Positions 53,939-64,000 of a stretch of 64,000 nt of DNA are shown piece by piece (the stretch's first letter is position 1; every line of letters starts with the position of its first letter). A model generated the notes under the pieces. The model worked only from the letters and a program-made list of their open reading frames with translations. It ran no database searches and was not told where the DNA came from. Source of the DNA: Micromonospora marina (GTDB taxonomy: Bacteria > Actinomycetota > Actinomycetes > Mycobacteriales > Micromonosporaceae); NCBI RefSeq assembly GCF_900091565.1, contig NZ_FMCV01000011.1, positions 31,247-95,246 of the forward strand, given 5' to 3'. The translations under genes were made by a program, and so were the position numbers.

Positions 53939-55249
53939 ATGACCGCGGTGGAGAACGACGCCGACGTCATCGTCGTGGGCGCCGGTCCCGGAGGATCGGC
54001 CACGGCGTACCACCTGGCGCGGCACGGCGTACGCGTGCTGCTGCTGGAGAAGACTGAATTTCCCCGGGAGAAGGTCTGCGGTGACGGGCTCACGCCCCGG
54101 GCCGTGCGGCAGCTGATCCGGATGGGCGTCGTCGGCGGGAGCGCAGCGACCGGCGACAGTGCCGGCGCTGCCGCCGCCGAGGACGGCTGGCAGGTCAATC
54201 GGGGCCTGCGGGTGATCGGCGGCGGAGTACGCCTGGAACTGGACTGGCCCGACCTGGCCAGCTTCCCCAACTACGGCCTGGTGCGGACCCGGCTCGACTT
54301 CGACGACCTGCTCGTCCAGCGGGCGGTCGCCGCCGGGGCGAAGTTGCGCACCAGCGTCAACGTCCTCGGGCCGGTGCTCGGCGTCGACGACCGGGTCGTC
54401 GGCGTGCAGGCCGAGGTCGGCCCGGACAGGGAACCCGCCACGTTCCACGCGCCGCTCGTGGTCGCCGCCGACGGTGTCTCCGGCCGCTTCCCGCTCGCCC
54501 TCGGGCTGGCCAAGCGGGAGGACCGCCCGATCGGCGTGGCCGTCCGCCGCTACTACCGCTCGCCCGCCAAGCACGACGACGACTACCTGGAGTCCTGGCT
54601 GGAGCTGCGGGCCAAGGGCAGCGACGCGCTGCTGCCCGGGTACGGCTGGATCTTCGGCCTCGGCGACGGCCGGGTGAACGTCGGGCTGGGCGTGCTGAAC
54701 TCCTCCTCGGCGTTCGGCAAGACGAACTACCGCAAGCTGCTCACCGACTGGCTCGCGAACACCCCCGAGGACTGGGGGATGACCGACGAGTCCAACGCGG
54801 AGGGTCCGATCCTCGGCGCCGCGCTGCCGATGGGCTTCAACCGGGTACCGCACTACACCCGCGGCGTGCTGCTCGTCGGCGACTCCGGCGGCATGGTCAA
54901 CCCGTTCAACGGCGAGGGCATCGCGTACGCGATGGAGTCGGGCGAGATGGCCGCGGAGGTCGTGGTGCAGGCACTCGCCCGCCCGGCCGGCGCGGAGCGG
55001 GAGCGGGCGCTGATGGCGTACCCGCAGGAGCTGAAGGCCCGCTTCGGCGGCTACTACCGGCTCGGCGGCGTCTTCGTGAAGCTCATCGGCCGCCCCGAGA
55101 TCATGCGGATGGCGACCAAGCACGGCATGCCGCACCCGATGCTCATGCGGTTCGTGCTCAAGCTGCTGGCCAACCTGACCGACCCGCGCGGCGGGGACGC
55201 GATGGACCGGGTCATCAACGCGATGACGAAGGTGGCCCCGGCCGTGTAG
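53939..55249 (+). CDS. Geranylgeranyl reductase family flavoprotein (menaquinone side-chain, MenJ-like)
   Basis: 436 aa from ATG at 53939 (GGGAGGAGG 7 nt before). FAD-binding motif VIVVGAGPGGSATAYHLARHG at the start, CGDGLTPRAVRQL, and GDSGGMVNPFNGEGIAYAMESG near residue 320. This family reduces isoprenoid double bonds. Its place between menG and nuoA, and the known partly saturated menaquinones of Micromonospora, support a MenJ-type role. Reduction of archaeal-type lipids or of other geranylgeranyl groups cannot be excluded from sequence. Confidence 0.88.
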   Translation: MTAVENDADVIVVGAGPGGSATAYHLARHGVRVLLLEKTEFPREKVCGDGLTPRAVRQLIRMGVVGGSAATGDSAGAAAAEDGWQVNRGLRVIGGGVRLELDWPDLASFPNYGLVRTRLDFDDLLVQRAVAAGAKLRTSVNVLGPVLGVDDRVVGVQAEVGPDREPATFHAPLVVAADGVSGRFPLALGLAKREDRPIGVAVRRYYRSPAKHDDDYLESWLELRAKGSDALLPGYGWIFGLGDGRVNVGLGVLNSSSAFGKTNYRKLLTDWLANTPEDWGMTDESNAEGPILGAALPMGFNRVPHYTRGVLLVGDSGGMVNPFNGEGIAYAMESGEMAAEVVVQALARPAGAERERALMAYPQELKARFGGYYRLGGVFVKLIGRPEIMRMATKHGMPHPMLMRFVLKLLANLTDPRGGDAMDRVINAMTKVAPAV

Positions 55250-55381
55250 GAGACGACGGCCCGAGGCCGGACGCCCACGGGCCGGACAGAGATCGACCCC
55301 GCCGACCGAGGTCGTGAGGGACGTGAATAGTGTGATTTTGGCCAACCACCGAGGTCAGGGAAGGACGAGCAGGGGACAACG

Positions 55382-55747
55382 ATGACGCTCTCTCCTTACG
55401 CACCCATCATCGGGCTGTTCGCCCTCGCTGCGGCGTTCGCGCTGTTCTCCGTGGCCGCTGCCCGACTCGCCGGTCCGCGGCGTCTGAACAAGGCCAAGCT
55501 CGAGGCGTACGAGTGTGGCATCGAGCCGAGCCCGCAGCCGGTCGGCGGCGGCCGGTTCCCGATCAAGTTCTACCTGACGGCGATGCTCTTCATCGTCTTC
55601 GACATCGAGATCATCTTCCTCTACCCCTGGGCGGTCTCCTTCGACGCTCTGCCGATCTTCGGCTTCGTGGAGATGGTCCTGTTCATCGTCGCGGTCTTCG
55701 TCGCATACGCCTACGTCTGGCGGCGCGGCGGCCTGGACTGGGACTGA
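55382..55747 (+). CDS. nuoA: NADH-quinone oxidoreductase subunit A
   Basis: 121 aa, three membrane helices, YECGIEPSPQPVGGGRFPIKFYLTAMLFIVFDIEIIFLYPWA region (conserved Cys and FDIE) typical of NuoA. Membrane arm subunit at the quinone-site interface of Complex I. First gene of the nuo operon. AGCAGGGG lies before the ATG; a TAGTGT hexamer (55328-55333) about 48 nt upstream of the start is a candidate -10. Confidence 0.96.
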   Translation: MTLSPYAPIIGLFALAAAFALFSVAAARLAGPRRLNKAKLEAYECGIEPSPQPVGGGRFPIKFYLTAMLFIVFDIEIIFLYPWAVSFDALPIFGFVEMVLFIVAVFVAYAYVWRRGGLDWD

Positions 55748-55758
55748 GGAGGTAGCAG

Positions 55759-56439
55759 ATGGGCATCGAGGAGAAACTCCCCTCCGGCGTCCTGCTCACC
55801 AGCGTCGAGAAGCTGGTCAACTGGACCCGGAAGACCTCGGTCTGGGGCGCCACGTTCGGTCTGGCCTGCTGCGCCATCGAGATGATGGCGGCGGGTGGCC
55901 CGCACTACGACATGGGCCGCTGGGGCATGGAGGTCTTCCGCGCCTCGCCCCGCCAGGCGGACCTGATGATCGTGGCCGGCCGGGTGAGCCAGAAGATGGC
56001 CCCGGTCCTGCGCCAGATCTACGACCAGATGGCCGAGCCCCGCTGGGTCATCTCGATGGGCGTCTGCGCCAGCAGCGGCGGCATGTTCAACAACTACGCC
56101 ATCGTGCAGGGCGTCGACCACGTGGTCCCGGTCGACATGTACCTCCCCGGCTGCCCGCCCCGGCCGGAGATGCTCATCGACGCGGTGCTCAAGCTGCGCG
56201 AGAAGATCATGCACGAGCCGCTGGGCCCGAACGGCCGCAAGATGCTGGAGGCCCGCCAGGCGCGCGGTGACGTGCCGGTGGTGCCGTACGGCTCGATGCC
56301 GTCGTCGTACCGCAGCGACAAGGCCCGGCGTGCCGAGTGGACGAAGGCGGTCCGCGAGGGGCGCGAGGAGCAGCTGCGGATCGAGAACTGGATGAAGGCG
56401 CAGAACCACCTCCAGGCGTCGCATAGGGGCCCGAAATGA
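55759..56439 (+). CDS. nuoB: NADH-quinone oxidoreductase subunit B
   Basis: 226 aa; houses the N2 [4Fe-4S] cluster. Ligands are visible in [14 protein letters not shown] (adjacent cysteines), [14 protein letters not shown] and [13 protein letters not shown]. The C-terminal extension beyond the usual ~160 residues is Arg/Ala-rich (about 50 residues), as is common in actinobacteria. GAGGAGGT precedes the ATG. The stop overlaps nuoC by 4 nt. Confidence 0.97.
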   Translation: MGIEEKLPSGVLLTSVEKLVNWTRKTSVWGATFGLACCAIEMMAAGGPHYDMGRWGMEVFRASPRQADLMIVAGRVSQKMAPVLRQIYDQMAEPRWVISMGVCASSGGMFNNYAIVQGVDHVVPVDMYLPGCPPRPEMLIDAVLKLREKIMHEPLGPNGRKMLEARQARGDVPVVPYGSMPSSYRSDKARRAEWTKAVREGREEQLRIENWMKAQNHLQASHRGPK

Positions 56440-57170
56440 CCACTCCGAACGACAAGACCAACGACGGCGGGGTGCCGGTACCCACCACCCCGGCCGGCGC
56501 CAGCTCGACCGCCCCGGCGGAGTACCCGCCGGCCAGCCCGGCCGGCCGGGGCATGTTCGGCAACCAGGGCACCGGTGACGTCTCCGGCTACGGCGGCCTG
56601 GTCCGCCCGCGAAAGCCGATCGAGGAGGCGGCCCGGCCGTACGGGAGCTACTTCGACGAGGTGCGGGACGCGCTGGAGGAGGCGTACCCGGACTTCGGCG
56701 ACGCGATCGAGAAGGTCGTGGTCGACCGGGGCGAGCTGACCCTGCACGTCCGCCCGGAGCGGATCGCCGAGGTCTGCCAGGTGATGCGCGACGACCTCGC
56801 GCTGCGCTTCGAGCTGCTCTCCTCGCTGTCCGGCGTGGACTACCTGGGTGCGGAGCGCCGCCTGCACGTGGTCTACCAGCTCACCTCGATGACCTACCGG
56901 CGCATGGTCCGGCTGGAGGTGGCGGTCTCCGCCGAACAGCCGCACGTCCCGAGCGTCACCGCCGTCTACCCGACCGCCGACTGGCAGGAGCGGGAGGCGT
57001 ACGACATGTTCGGCGTCGTCTTCGACGGCCACCCCGCCCTGACCCGGATCCTCATGCCGGACGACTGGGAGGGGTACCCGCAGCGCAAGGACTACCCGCT
57101 GGGCGGCGTCCCCGTCGAGTACAAGGGTGCGGAGATCCCCCCGCCGGACCGTAGGAGGTCCTACCAATGA
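56436..57170 (+). CDS. nuoC: NADH-quinone oxidoreductase subunit C
   Basis: 244 aa. The first 60 residues are Pro/Thr/Ala-rich and not part of the fold. The domain then runs from [16 protein letters not shown] to [23 protein letters not shown], with the conserved [20 protein letters not shown] near the end. Peripheral arm subunit. The SD of the next gene (AGGAGG) lies within GTAGGAGGTCCTAC just before the end of this gene. The stop overlaps nuoD. Confidence 0.95.
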   Translation: MTTPNDKTNDGGVPVPTTPAGASSTAPAEYPPASPAGRGMFGNQGTGDVSGYGGLVRPRKPIEEAARPYGSYFDEVRDALEEAYPDFGDAIEKVVVDRGELTLHVRPERIAEVCQVMRDDLALRFELLSSLSGVDYLGAERRLHVVYQLTSMTYRRMVRLEVAVSAEQPHVPSVTAVYPTADWQEREAYDMFGVVFDGHPALTRILMPDDWEGYPQRKDYPLGGVPVEYKGAEIPPPDRRRSYQ

Positions 57171-58492
57171 CCACGTCGAACTACGCGACCGAGCGCGAGA
57201 CGACCGAGGGCAAGGTCTTCACCGTCACCGGTGGGGACTGGGACGAGGTCGTCTCCGGCACGGACCCGATCAACGACGAGCGGATCGTCGTCAACATGGG
57301 TCCGCAGCACCCGTCCACCCACGGCGTGCTGCGGCTGGTCCTGGAGCTGGAGGGCGAGACGGTCCGCGAGGCCCGCTCGGTCGTCGGCTACCTGCACACC
57401 GGCATCGAGAAGAACCTGGAGTACCGCAACTGGGTCCAGGGCTCGACGTTCGTGACCCGGATGGACTACCTCTCGCCGCTGTTCAACGAGACGGCGTACG
57501 CGCTCGCGGTGGAGAAGCTGCTCGGGATCACCGACGACATCACCGAGCGGGCCACCACCATCCGTGTGCTGATGATGGAGCTCAACCGCGTCTCGTCGCA
57601 CCTGGTCTGGCTGGCGACCACCGCCATGGAGCTGGGCGCGATCAACATGATGTTGTACGGCTTCCGCGAGCGGGAGTACGTCCTCGACATCTTCGAGACC
57701 ATCACCGGCCTGCGGATGAACCACGCGTACGTGCGGCCGGGCGGCGTGGCGCAGGACGTGCCGGACGACGCGATCCGCAAGATCCGTGACTTCCTCACGC
57801 TGATGCCGAAGCGGCTCAAGGAGTACGAGAACCTGCTGTCCGGCCAGCCGATCTGGCTGGAGCGTACGCAGCACGTGGCGGTGCTCGACGTGACCGCCTG
57901 CATGGCGCTCGGCGTCACCGGCCCGGTGCTGCGGTCCGCGGGCCTCGCCTGGGACCTGCGCAAGACCATGCCGTACTGCGGGTACGAGACGTACGAGTTC
58001 GACGTGCCGACCCACACCGACGGTGACGTGTGGGGCCGCTACCTGGTCCGGGTGGCGGAGATCCGCGAGTCGCTGAAGCTGATCGAGCAGGCGCTGGACC
58101 GCCTGAAGCCCGGCCCGGTGATGGTGTCCGACAAGAAGATCGCCTGGCCGGCGCAGCTGGCCATCGGCGTGGACGGCATGGGCAACTCGCTGGAGCACGT
58201 CGCGAAGATCATGGGTCAGTCGATGGAGTCGCTGATCCACCACTTCAAGCTCGTCACCGAGGGTTTCCGGGTTCCGCCGGGCCAGGTGTACGTCGGCATC
58301 GAGTCGCCCCGTGGCGAGCTGGGCGTGCACGCGGTGTCCGACGGCGGCACCCGGCCCTACCGGGTGCACTACCGGGAGCCGAGCTTCGTCAACCTCCAGG
58401 CCCTCCCGGCGATGGCCGAGGGCGGCCTGATCGCCGACGTGATCGCCGGCGGCGCCTCGCTGGACCCCGTGATGGGTGGTTGTGACCGATGA
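57167..58492 (+). CDS. nuoD: NADH-quinone oxidoreductase subunit D
   Basis: 441 aa, full length. [23 protein letters not shown] at the N-terminus and the conserved [28 protein letters not shown] and [23 protein letters not shown] motifs (in parts) form the quinone-binding site with NuoB. ATG overlaps the nuoC stop; its stop overlaps the nuoE start by 4 nt, so translation is coupled along the operon. Confidence 0.97.
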   Translation: MTTSNYATERETTEGKVFTVTGGDWDEVVSGTDPINDERIVVNMGPQHPSTHGVLRLVLELEGETVREARSVVGYLHTGIEKNLEYRNWVQGSTFVTRMDYLSPLFNETAYALAVEKLLGITDDITERATTIRVLMMELNRVSSHLVWLATTAMELGAINMMLYGFREREYVLDIFETITGLRMNHAYVRPGGVAQDVPDDAIRKIRDFLTLMPKRLKEYENLLSGQPIWLERTQHVAVLDVTACMALGVTGPVLRSAGLAWDLRKTMPYCGYETYEFDVPTHTDGDVWGRYLVRVAEIRESLKLIEQALDRLKPGPVMVSDKKIAWPAQLAIGVDGMGNSLEHVAKIMGQSMESLIHHFKLVTEGFRVPPGQVYVGIESPRGELGVHAVSDGGTRPYRVHYREPSFVNLQALPAMAEGGLIADVIAGGASLDPVMGGCDR

Positions 58493-59655
58493 GCTTTTCC
58501 GAAACGACTCGCGCCCGGGCCCGGGAGATCATCGCCCGGTACCCGGCGGACCGGTCCCGCTCGGCGCTGCTGCCGCTGCTGCACCTGGTCCAGTCCGAGG
58601 AGGGCTACGTGTCCCCGGCCGGCGTCGAGTTCTGCGCCGAGGTGCTCGGGCTCAACAAGGCCCAGGTCGGCGCCGTCGCCACCTTCTACACCATGTACAA
58701 GCGCAAGCCCACCGGTGACTACCTGGTGAGCGTCTGCACAAACACCATGTGCGACGTGCTCGGCGGGCAGAAGGTCTACGACACCCTCGCCGAGCACCTC
58801 GGCGTGGGGCACGAGGAGACCACCGCCGACGGGAGGATCACCCTGGAGCACGCCGAGTGCCTGGCGGCGTGCGACTACGGCCCGGTGATGACAGTCAACT
58901 ACGACTTCTTCGACAACGTGGAGCCGCAGGCCGCGCTCGACGTGGTCGAGGAGCTGCGCGCCGGCGGCCGGCCGATGCCGACCCGCGGGGCGCGGCTGTG
59001 CACGCTCAAGGAGATGGCGGTCCAGCTCGCCGGTTTCGCCGACGAGCGCGACGGCGCGGTGGCCGACGGCGGGCCGGGCGAGCCGAGCCTGCGCGGCCTG
59101 CGCCTGGCCGAGCAGCACGGCGTCTCGGTGCCGGGCTTCGACCCGAAGACCCCGATCCGCAGCAAGGCCGAGGCCGACCGGGACGCCGCCGAGGCGAAGG
59201 CGAAGGCCGAGGCCACGAAGCCGGCCCCCGCGCCCGAGCCGGCCAAGACCGCCGAGCCGGCCAAGACCGCCGAGCCGGCCAAGACCGCCGAGCCGGCCAA
59301 GACCGCCGAGCAGGCCAAGCCGGAGGCGGCCACGGGCAGCACCGCGCCGGACGTGAAGGCACCGGACGACAAGTCGCCGCAGGTGCGTACCGCGGAGACC
59401 CGGCAGCCGGACGCGAGCACCCCGGTGCCGGACGCGCCCGGCACCAAGGTCCCGGTGGACGGCCCGGCCCCGGCGTCCCGCGACGCGCGGGCGGCGGAGG
59501 CGGCCGGCGTGGCGGCGAACCCGCCGGCCGGCGACGGCAAGCCCGCCGGCGACGCGGCCGGCGCGCAGGAGCGCAACCTCAAGGAAGCGGAGTCCGGTAC
59601 GGGCGCGGACGGCGCCGACCCGGCGGACGCGAACGGATCGGGGGTCCGGAAGTGA
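58489..59655 (+). CDS. nuoE: NADH-quinone oxidoreductase subunit E with long low-complexity tail
   Basis: 388 aa, where NuoE is usually 160-250. The normal part (residues 1-200) is a thioredoxin-like [2Fe-2S] subunit with cysteine ligands in [13 protein letters not shown] and [12 protein letters not shown]. The C-terminal part (about residues 230-388) is Ala/Pro/Lys/Glu-rich, with four tandem PAKTAE-type units encoded by 18-bp repeats at 59236-59307. It stays in frame up to the nuoF start, so it is expressed unless cut off. Confidence 0.95.
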   Translation: MSFSETTRARAREIIARYPADRSRSALLPLLHLVQSEEGYVSPAGVEFCAEVLGLNKAQVGAVATFYTMYKRKPTGDYLVSVCTNTMCDVLGGQKVYDTLAEHLGVGHEETTADGRITLEHAECLAACDYGPVMTVNYDFFDNVEPQAALDVVEELRAGGRPMPTRGARLCTLKEMAVQLAGFADERDGAVADGGPGEPSLRGLRLAEQHGVSVPGFDPKTPIRSKAEADRDAAEAKAKAEATKPAPAPEPAKTAEPAKTAEPAKTAEPAKTAEQAKPEAATGSTAPDVKAPDDKSPQVRTAETRQPDASTPVPDAPGTKVPVDGPAPASRDARAAEAAGVAANPPAGDGKPAGDAAGAQERNLKEAESGTGADGADPADANGSGVRK

Positions 59656-60968
59656 CCACTCCTCGGCCGGAGACGCTGGCCAAGCTCACGCCGGTGCTGA
59701 CCAAGCGCTGGCTGTCGCCGGACGCGTGGCGGCTCGGCACCTACGAGAAGCTGGACGGCTACGCCGCCCTGCGTAAGGCGCTCAAGGCGCACCCGGACGA
59801 CCTGATCCAGCTGATCAAGGACTCCGGACTGCGCGGCCGGGGCGGCGCGGGCTTCCCGACCGGTCTCAAGTGGGGCTTCATCCCGCAGGGCGACGGGAAG
59901 CCGCATTATCTCGTGGTGAACGCCGACGAGGGCGAGCCGGGCACCTGCAAGGACCTGCCGCTGATGACCCACGACCCGCACTCGCTGGTCGAGGGCGTCA
60001 TCATCGCCTCGTACGCGATCCGGGCCAACCGGGCGTACATCTACATCCGCGGCGAGGCGGTGCACGCCGCCCGGCGGCTGCGCAGCGCGGTCGCCGAGGC
60101 GTACGCCAAGGGTTATCTCGGCCGGAACGTCCTCGGCTCGGGATTCGACCTGGAGCTGGTGGTGCACTCAGGCGCCGGGGCGTACATCTGCGGTGAGGAG
60201 ACCGCGCTGCTGGACTCGCTGGAGGGTTTCCGGGGTCAGCCCCGGCTGCGCCCCCCGTTCCCGGCGACCCACGGCCTGTACGCCAGCCCGACCGTGGTCA
60301 ACAACGTCGGCACCATCGCCAGCGTGCCGTACATCGTGCTCGGTGGCGCGGACTGGTGGAAGACGATGGGCACGGAGAAGTCGTCCGGACCGATGATCTA
60401 CTCGCTGTCCGGCCGGATCGCCGACCCCGGCCAGTACGAGTGCTCGATGGGCATCACGTTGCGCGAGCTGATCGAGCTGGCCGGCGGCATGAAGCCCGGG
60501 CACAACCTGAAGTTCTGGACCCCGGGTGGCTCGTCGACGCCGCTGCTGACCGCCGAGCACCTGGACGTGCCGCTGGACTTCGAGGGGGTGGCGGGGGCCG
60601 GCTCGATCCTGGGCACCACCGCCACGCAGATCTTCTCCGACCAGGACTGCCCGGTGTACGCGACCTACCGGTGGCTGGAGTTCTACCACCACGAGTCGTG
60701 CGGCAAGTGCACCCCGTGCCGGGAGGGCAACTACTGGATGGTCCGGGTCTACCGGCGCATCCTGTCCGGCCAGGGCACCCACGAGGACCTGGACACCCTG
60801 CTCGACACCTGCGACAACATCCTCGGCCGCTCGTTCTGCGGTCTGGGTGACGGCGCGACCAGCTCGGTGACCTCGTCGCTGAAGTACTTCAAGCAGGACT
60901 ACCTCGACTACATCGAGGGACGTACCGCGCCGAAGCTGTCGGACAAGCAGCTGGTGGGAGCCCACTAA
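59652..60968 (+). CDS. nuoF: NADH-quinone oxidoreductase subunit F
   Basis: 438 aa, GTG overlapping the nuoE stop. NADH and FMN binding: [42 protein letters not shown] and the cluster N3 ligands in [12 protein letters not shown] with a later Cys in RSFCGLGDG. Entry point of electrons from NADH. Stop overlaps the nuoG ATG. Confidence 0.97.
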   Translation: MTTPRPETLAKLTPVLTKRWLSPDAWRLGTYEKLDGYAALRKALKAHPDDLIQLIKDSGLRGRGGAGFPTGLKWGFIPQGDGKPHYLVVNADEGEPGTCKDLPLMTHDPHSLVEGVIIASYAIRANRAYIYIRGEAVHAARRLRSAVAEAYAKGYLGRNVLGSGFDLELVVHSGAGAYICGEETALLDSLEGFRGQPRLRPPFPATHGLYASPTVVNNVGTIASVPYIVLGGADWWKTMGTEKSSGPMIYSLSGRIADPGQYECSMGITLRELIELAGGMKPGHNLKFWTPGGSSTPLLTAEHLDVPLDFEGVAGAGSILGTTATQIFSDQDCPVYATYRWLEFYHHESCGKCTPCREGNYWMVRVYRRILSGQGTHEDLDTLLDTCDNILGRSFCGLGDGATSSVTSSLKYFKQDYLDYIEGRTAPKLSDKQLVGAH

Positions 60969-63409
60969 TGACCGACGTAGCCAAGCAGACCGAGACCGTC
61001 ACGCTGACCATCGACGGCGTCGAGGTCACCGCGCCCAAGGGCGCGCTGCTGATCCGCGTCGCCGAGCAGCTCGGCACCGAGATCCCGCGCTTCTGCGACC
61101 ACCCGCTGCTGGCCCCGGCCGGCGCCTGCCGGCAGTGCCTGGTGGAGGTGGAGGGCCAGCGCAAGCCGGTCGCCTCCTGCACCCAGACCGTCGCCGACGG
61201 CATGGTGGTGCGCACGCAGCTCACCTCCCCGGTCGCCAAGAAGGCCCAGGAGGGGGTGATGGAGCTGCTGCTCCTCAACCACCCCCTGGACTGCCCGATG
61301 TGTGACAAGGGCGGCGAGTGCCCGCTGCAGAACCAGGCGATGTCCACCGGCCGGACGGACTCGCGGTTCCACGAGCACAAGCGGGAGTACCCGAAGCCGC
61401 TGCCGATCAGCACCCAGGTGCTGCTCGACCGCGAGCGTTGCGTGCTCTGCCAGCGGTGCACCCGGTTCTCCGAGGAGATCGCCGGGGACAAGTTCATCGA
61501 CCTGATGGGACGCTCCTCGCACGAGGAGATCAACATCTACCGGGACGACGCGTACGGCGAGGAGGGCGACGAGGGGGACGTCCCGTTCAACTCGTACTTC
61601 TCCGGCAACACCGTGCAGATCTGCCCGGTGGGCGCGCTCACCGGCGCGCAGTACCGGTTCCGGGCCCGCCCGTTCGACCTGGTCTCCACGCCCAGCGTCT
61701 GCGAGCACTGCTCCGCCGGCTGCGCGCAGCGCACCGACTGGCGGCGCGGCAAGGTGCTGCGCCGGCTGGCCGGCGACGACCCGGCGGTGAACGAGGAGTG
61801 GAACTGCGACAAGGGCCGCTGGGGCTTCCAGTACACCCGCGCGTTCGACCGGATCAGCACCCCGATGGTGCGCGACGAGAAGACCGGTGACCTGCGCGAG
61901 GCGTCCTGGAGCGAGGCGCTGACCCGGGCCGCCGAGGGGCTGCGCGCGGCCCGCGACGGCGCGACCGGCACGGCGGTGCTGACCGGCGGCCGGCTCACCG
62001 TCGAGGACGCCTACGCGTACGCGAAGTTCGCCCGGGTCGCGCTGCACACCAACGACATCGACTTCCGGGCCCGCCCGGTCTCCCGCGAGGAGGCCGACTT
62101 CCTGGCCAGCAGCGTCGCCGGGGTCACCGACGTGACCTACACGGACGTGGAGAACGCGCCCGCCGTGGTGCTGGTCGGCCTGGAGCCGGAGGAGGAGTGC
62201 CCGATCCTCTTCCTGCGGCTGCGCAAGGCGTACCTGAAGAAGAAGCTCACCGTGTACGCGCTCGCGCCGTTCGCCACCCGCGGCCTGGAGAAGCTCGGGG
62301 CGAAGCTGGCCCGGGTGGTGCCCGGCGAGGAGGCCGGCGTGCTGGCCGAGCACGCCACGGTGGCCGAGGCGCTGGGCCGGCCCGGCGCGATCCTGATCGT
62401 CGGCGAGCGCCTGGCCGAGGTGCCGGGCGGGCTGTCGGCGGCGGCGGACGTCGCCCGGCGTACCGGTGCCCGGCTGGTCTGGGTGCCGCGGCGCGCGGGT
62501 GACCGTGGCGCTGTCGACGCGGGCTGCCTGCCGAACCTGCTCCCCGGCGGCCGGGTCGTCACCGAGCCGGCCGCGCGCGCGGAGCTGGGCGAGGCGTGGG
62601 ACATCCCGGCCGGGGTGATCCCGAGCCAGGCCGGCCGCGACACCGACGGAATCCTCACCGCCGCCGCGAACGGCCGGCTCGGCGCCCTGGTGGTGGCCGG
62701 CGTCGACCCGGCCGACCTGGCCGACCCGCGCCTGGCCGAGGCGGCCCTCGACGCGGTGCCGTTCCTGGTCAGCCTGGAACTGCGGATGAGCGCGGTGTCC
62801 CGCCGCGCCGACGTGGTCCTGCCGGTCGCGCCGGTGGTCGAGAAGTCCGGCAGCTTCCTGGACTGGGAGGGCCGGCTGCGCACGTTCGAGAAGGTGCTGG
62901 ACACCGGCGCGATGACCGACGCCCGGATCCTCGACGCGATCGCCGCGCAGCTCGACGTGCGGCTCGGCACCGGCGACGTGCCGGCCGTCCGCCGCGAGCT
63001 GGGCGCGCTGCCGCGTACCCGGGTCGAGCGCCCGTCGGCCCCCTCGGTCGAGCCGGCCGCCGTGCGGCAGCCCGGACCGGGCGAGGCAGTGCTCGCCACC
63101 TGGCACCAGCTGATCGACCTGGGCAGCCTCACCGACGGCGACGAGCACCTCGCCGGCACCGCCCGCCCGCCGGTGGTCCGGCTCGGCAAGGGCACCGCCG
63201 AAGCGGTGGGCGTCGCCGACGGTGACCCGGTCACGGTGGGCACCGACCGCGGCGCGATCACGCTGCCGGCGGCGATCACCGAGATGCCCGACGGCGTCGT
63301 CTGGCTGCCGACCAACTCACCCGGCTCCACCGTGCGGCGCGGCCTCGGCGCGACGTCCGGCGACGTGGTGAGCGTCTCCGCAGTCGGGAACGAAAGGTGG
63401 GTGCAGTGA
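60968..63409 (+). CDS. nuoG: NADH-quinone oxidoreductase subunit G
   Basis: 813 aa. N-terminal [2Fe-2S] ferredoxin domain ([20 protein letters not shown]), His/Cys-type cluster region ([15 protein letters not shown]), 4Fe-4S motif [10 protein letters not shown], and a molybdopterin-oxidoreductase-like region with [22 protein letters not shown] large C-terminal domain follows ([22 protein letters not shown]). ATG shares a base with the nuoF stop; the stop overlaps the nuoH GTG. Confidence 0.97.
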   Translation: MTDVAKQTETVTLTIDGVEVTAPKGALLIRVAEQLGTEIPRFCDHPLLAPAGACRQCLVEVEGQRKPVASCTQTVADGMVVRTQLTSPVAKKAQEGVMELLLLNHPLDCPMCDKGGECPLQNQAMSTGRTDSRFHEHKREYPKPLPISTQVLLDRERCVLCQRCTRFSEEIAGDKFIDLMGRSSHEEINIYRDDAYGEEGDEGDVPFNSYFSGNTVQICPVGALTGAQYRFRARPFDLVSTPSVCEHCSAGCAQRTDWRRGKVLRRLAGDDPAVNEEWNCDKGRWGFQYTRAFDRISTPMVRDEKTGDLREASWSEALTRAAEGLRAARDGATGTAVLTGGRLTVEDAYAYAKFARVALHTNDIDFRARPVSREEADFLASSVAGVTDVTYTDVENAPAVVLVGLEPEEECPILFLRLRKAYLKKKLTVYALAPFATRGLEKLGAKLARVVPGEEAGVLAEHATVAEALGRPGAILIVGERLAEVPGGLSAAADVARRTGARLVWVPRRAGDRGAVDAGCLPNLLPGGRVVTEPAARAELGEAWDIPAGVIPSQAGRDTDGILTAAANGRLGALVVAGVDPADLADPRLAEAALDAVPFLVSLELRMSAVSRRADVVLPVAPVVEKSGSFLDWEGRLRTFEKVLDTGAMTDARILDAIAAQLDVRLGTGDVPAVRRELGALPRTRVERPSAPSVEPAAVRQPGPGEAVLATWHQLIDLGSLTDGDEHLAGTARPPVVRLGKGTAEAVGVADGDPVTVGTDRGAITLPAAITEMPDGVVWLPTNSPGSTVRRGLGATSGDVVSVSAVGNERWVQ

Positions 63410-64000
63410 ATCCCGTCATCCTCGCGGCGCAGGACCCGACGCTTGCCGACTTCGGCAAGGACCCGTGGTGGCTGGTCCTCGGCAAGATCCTGTTCGCGTT
63501 CGTCGTCGCCGTGGCGGCCACGCTGCTCGGCGTCTGGTTCGAACGCCGGGTCGTGGGCCGCATGGCGGTGCGGCCCGGCCCCAACCAGGCCGGCCCGTTC
63601 GGTCTGCTCCAGACGCTCGCCGACGGCGTGAAGCTGGCCTTCAAGGAGGACATCCTCCCGCGCAAGGCCGACAAGGTCGTCTACTTCTTCGCTCCGGTGA
63701 TCTCCGTGGTCTGCGCGGTCACCGCGCTGTCGGTGATCCCGTTCGGGCCGATGGTGAGCATCTTCGGGCACCGCACGCCGCTCCAGGTCACCGACGTGTC
63801 GGTGGCGGTGCTGGTGGTGTTGGCCTTCTCCTCGCTCGCCGTGTACGGCATCGTGCTCGGCGGCTGGGCCAGCGGCTCCACCTACCCGCTGCTCGGCGGT
63901 CTGCGCTCGGCGGCCCAGCTGGTCTCGTACGAGGTCACCATGGGCCTGAGCGTGGTCGCTGTCTTCATGACCGCGGGCACCATGTCGACGAGTGGGATCG
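63406..64000 (+). CDS. nuoH: NADH-quinone oxidoreductase subunit H, 3' end missing
   Basis: 198 codons before the window ends; the normal length is about 330-450. GTG overlaps the nuoG stop. Helices are visible ([23 protein letters not shown]) with the conserved loop [21 protein letters not shown] and [20 protein letters not shown]. Membrane subunit forming the quinone channel. Further nuo genes (I to N) are expected beyond base 64000. Confidence 0.95.
   Translation, partial: MNPVILAAQDPTLADFGKDPWWLVLGKILFAFVVAVAATLLGVWFERRVVGRMAVRPGPNQAGPFGLLQTLADGVKLAFKEDILPRKADKVVYFFAPVISVVCAVTALSVIPFGPMVSIFGHRTPLQVTDVSVAVLVVLAFSSLAVYGIVLGGWASGSTYPLLGGLRSAAQLVSYEVTMGLSVVAVFMTAGTMSTSGI

Noticed and set aside
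59236..59307. Tandem 18-bp repeats, considered as a CRISPR-like or minisatellite array
   Set aside because: No spacers, units contiguous and in frame with nuoE, so it is coding repeat expansion.

Overview
The window is high-GC actinobacterial chromosome (visibly above 70% G+C, third positions almost all G/C). The gene set fits Micromonosporaceae, most likely Micromonospora: futalosine-route menaquinone genes, a bldC-type regulator, an LPxTG surface protein, type VII secretion-like proteins, a terpene synthase and a long nuo operon. No rRNA, tRNA, CRISPR array, prophage or complete insertion sequence was found. Both ends cut a gene: a hybrid histidine kinase on the left and nuoH on the right.

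Layout. 1-3.6 kb: signalling genes (hybrid kinase, response regulator, STAS protein). 3.7-9.8 kb: hemL, a histidine phosphatase and a cytochrome c biogenesis operon (TlpA-like, ccdA, resB, ccsB). 10-15.3 kb: a divergent marR/ahpD-like pair, then the late menaquinone genes ubiD-type, mqnP and ubiX, interrupted by a terpene synthase on the other strand. 15.4-19.8 kb: bldC, an Lrp regulator, a frameshifted SDR, cds1, a glycolipid-binding protein and three small accessory genes. 19.9-25.6 kb (minus strand): a DEAD-box helicase, a proline-rich membrane protein and an NlpC/P60 endopeptidase. 25.8-29.4 kb: mqnE, two small membrane proteins and a secreted M14 carboxypeptidase. 29.4-32.5 kb: a cobalamin riboswitch followed by an ABC uptake operon. 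32.7-37.6 kb: a VOC protein, an ABC exporter and a four-gene type VII-secretion-like cluster. 37.6-42 kb: helR, an XRE remnant and an ArsR/MFS pair. 42-45 kb: mqnA and tandem serine-hydrolase paralogues. 45.2-49 kb: paaABCDE. 49-51 kb: a VapBC-like pair and mqnC. 51.4-55.2 kb: an LPxTG protein, menG, a small protein and a geranylgeranyl reductase. 55.4-64 kb: nuoABCDEFG and partial nuoH.

How the genes fit together. Much of the window serves respiration. Menaquinone is made by the futalosine route (mqnA, mqnE, mqnC, mqnP, the UbiD/UbiX pair, menG), its side chain is probably partly reduced by the reductase at 53.9 kb, and it is used by Complex I. Haem synthesis and cytochrome c maturation sit in the same window. 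The mqn genes are scattered, but mqnE and mqnC share a nearly identical 23-bp promoter-like block.

Non-coding signals include three copies of a 52-bp repeat (one read in frame inside ccdA), GATCTTGCA-ended inverted repeats, a B12 riboswitch with a hairpin over the ribosome binding site, paired palindromes between marR and ahpD, strong hairpin terminators, and many start codons preceded at 6-7 nt by a TAnnnT hexamer, which suggests leaderless mRNAs. I found no clear multi-gene system of a wholly unknown kind. The best candidates for novelty are the repeat family, the terpene synthase inside the menaquinone locus, the orphan type VII-like cluster and the structured leaders.
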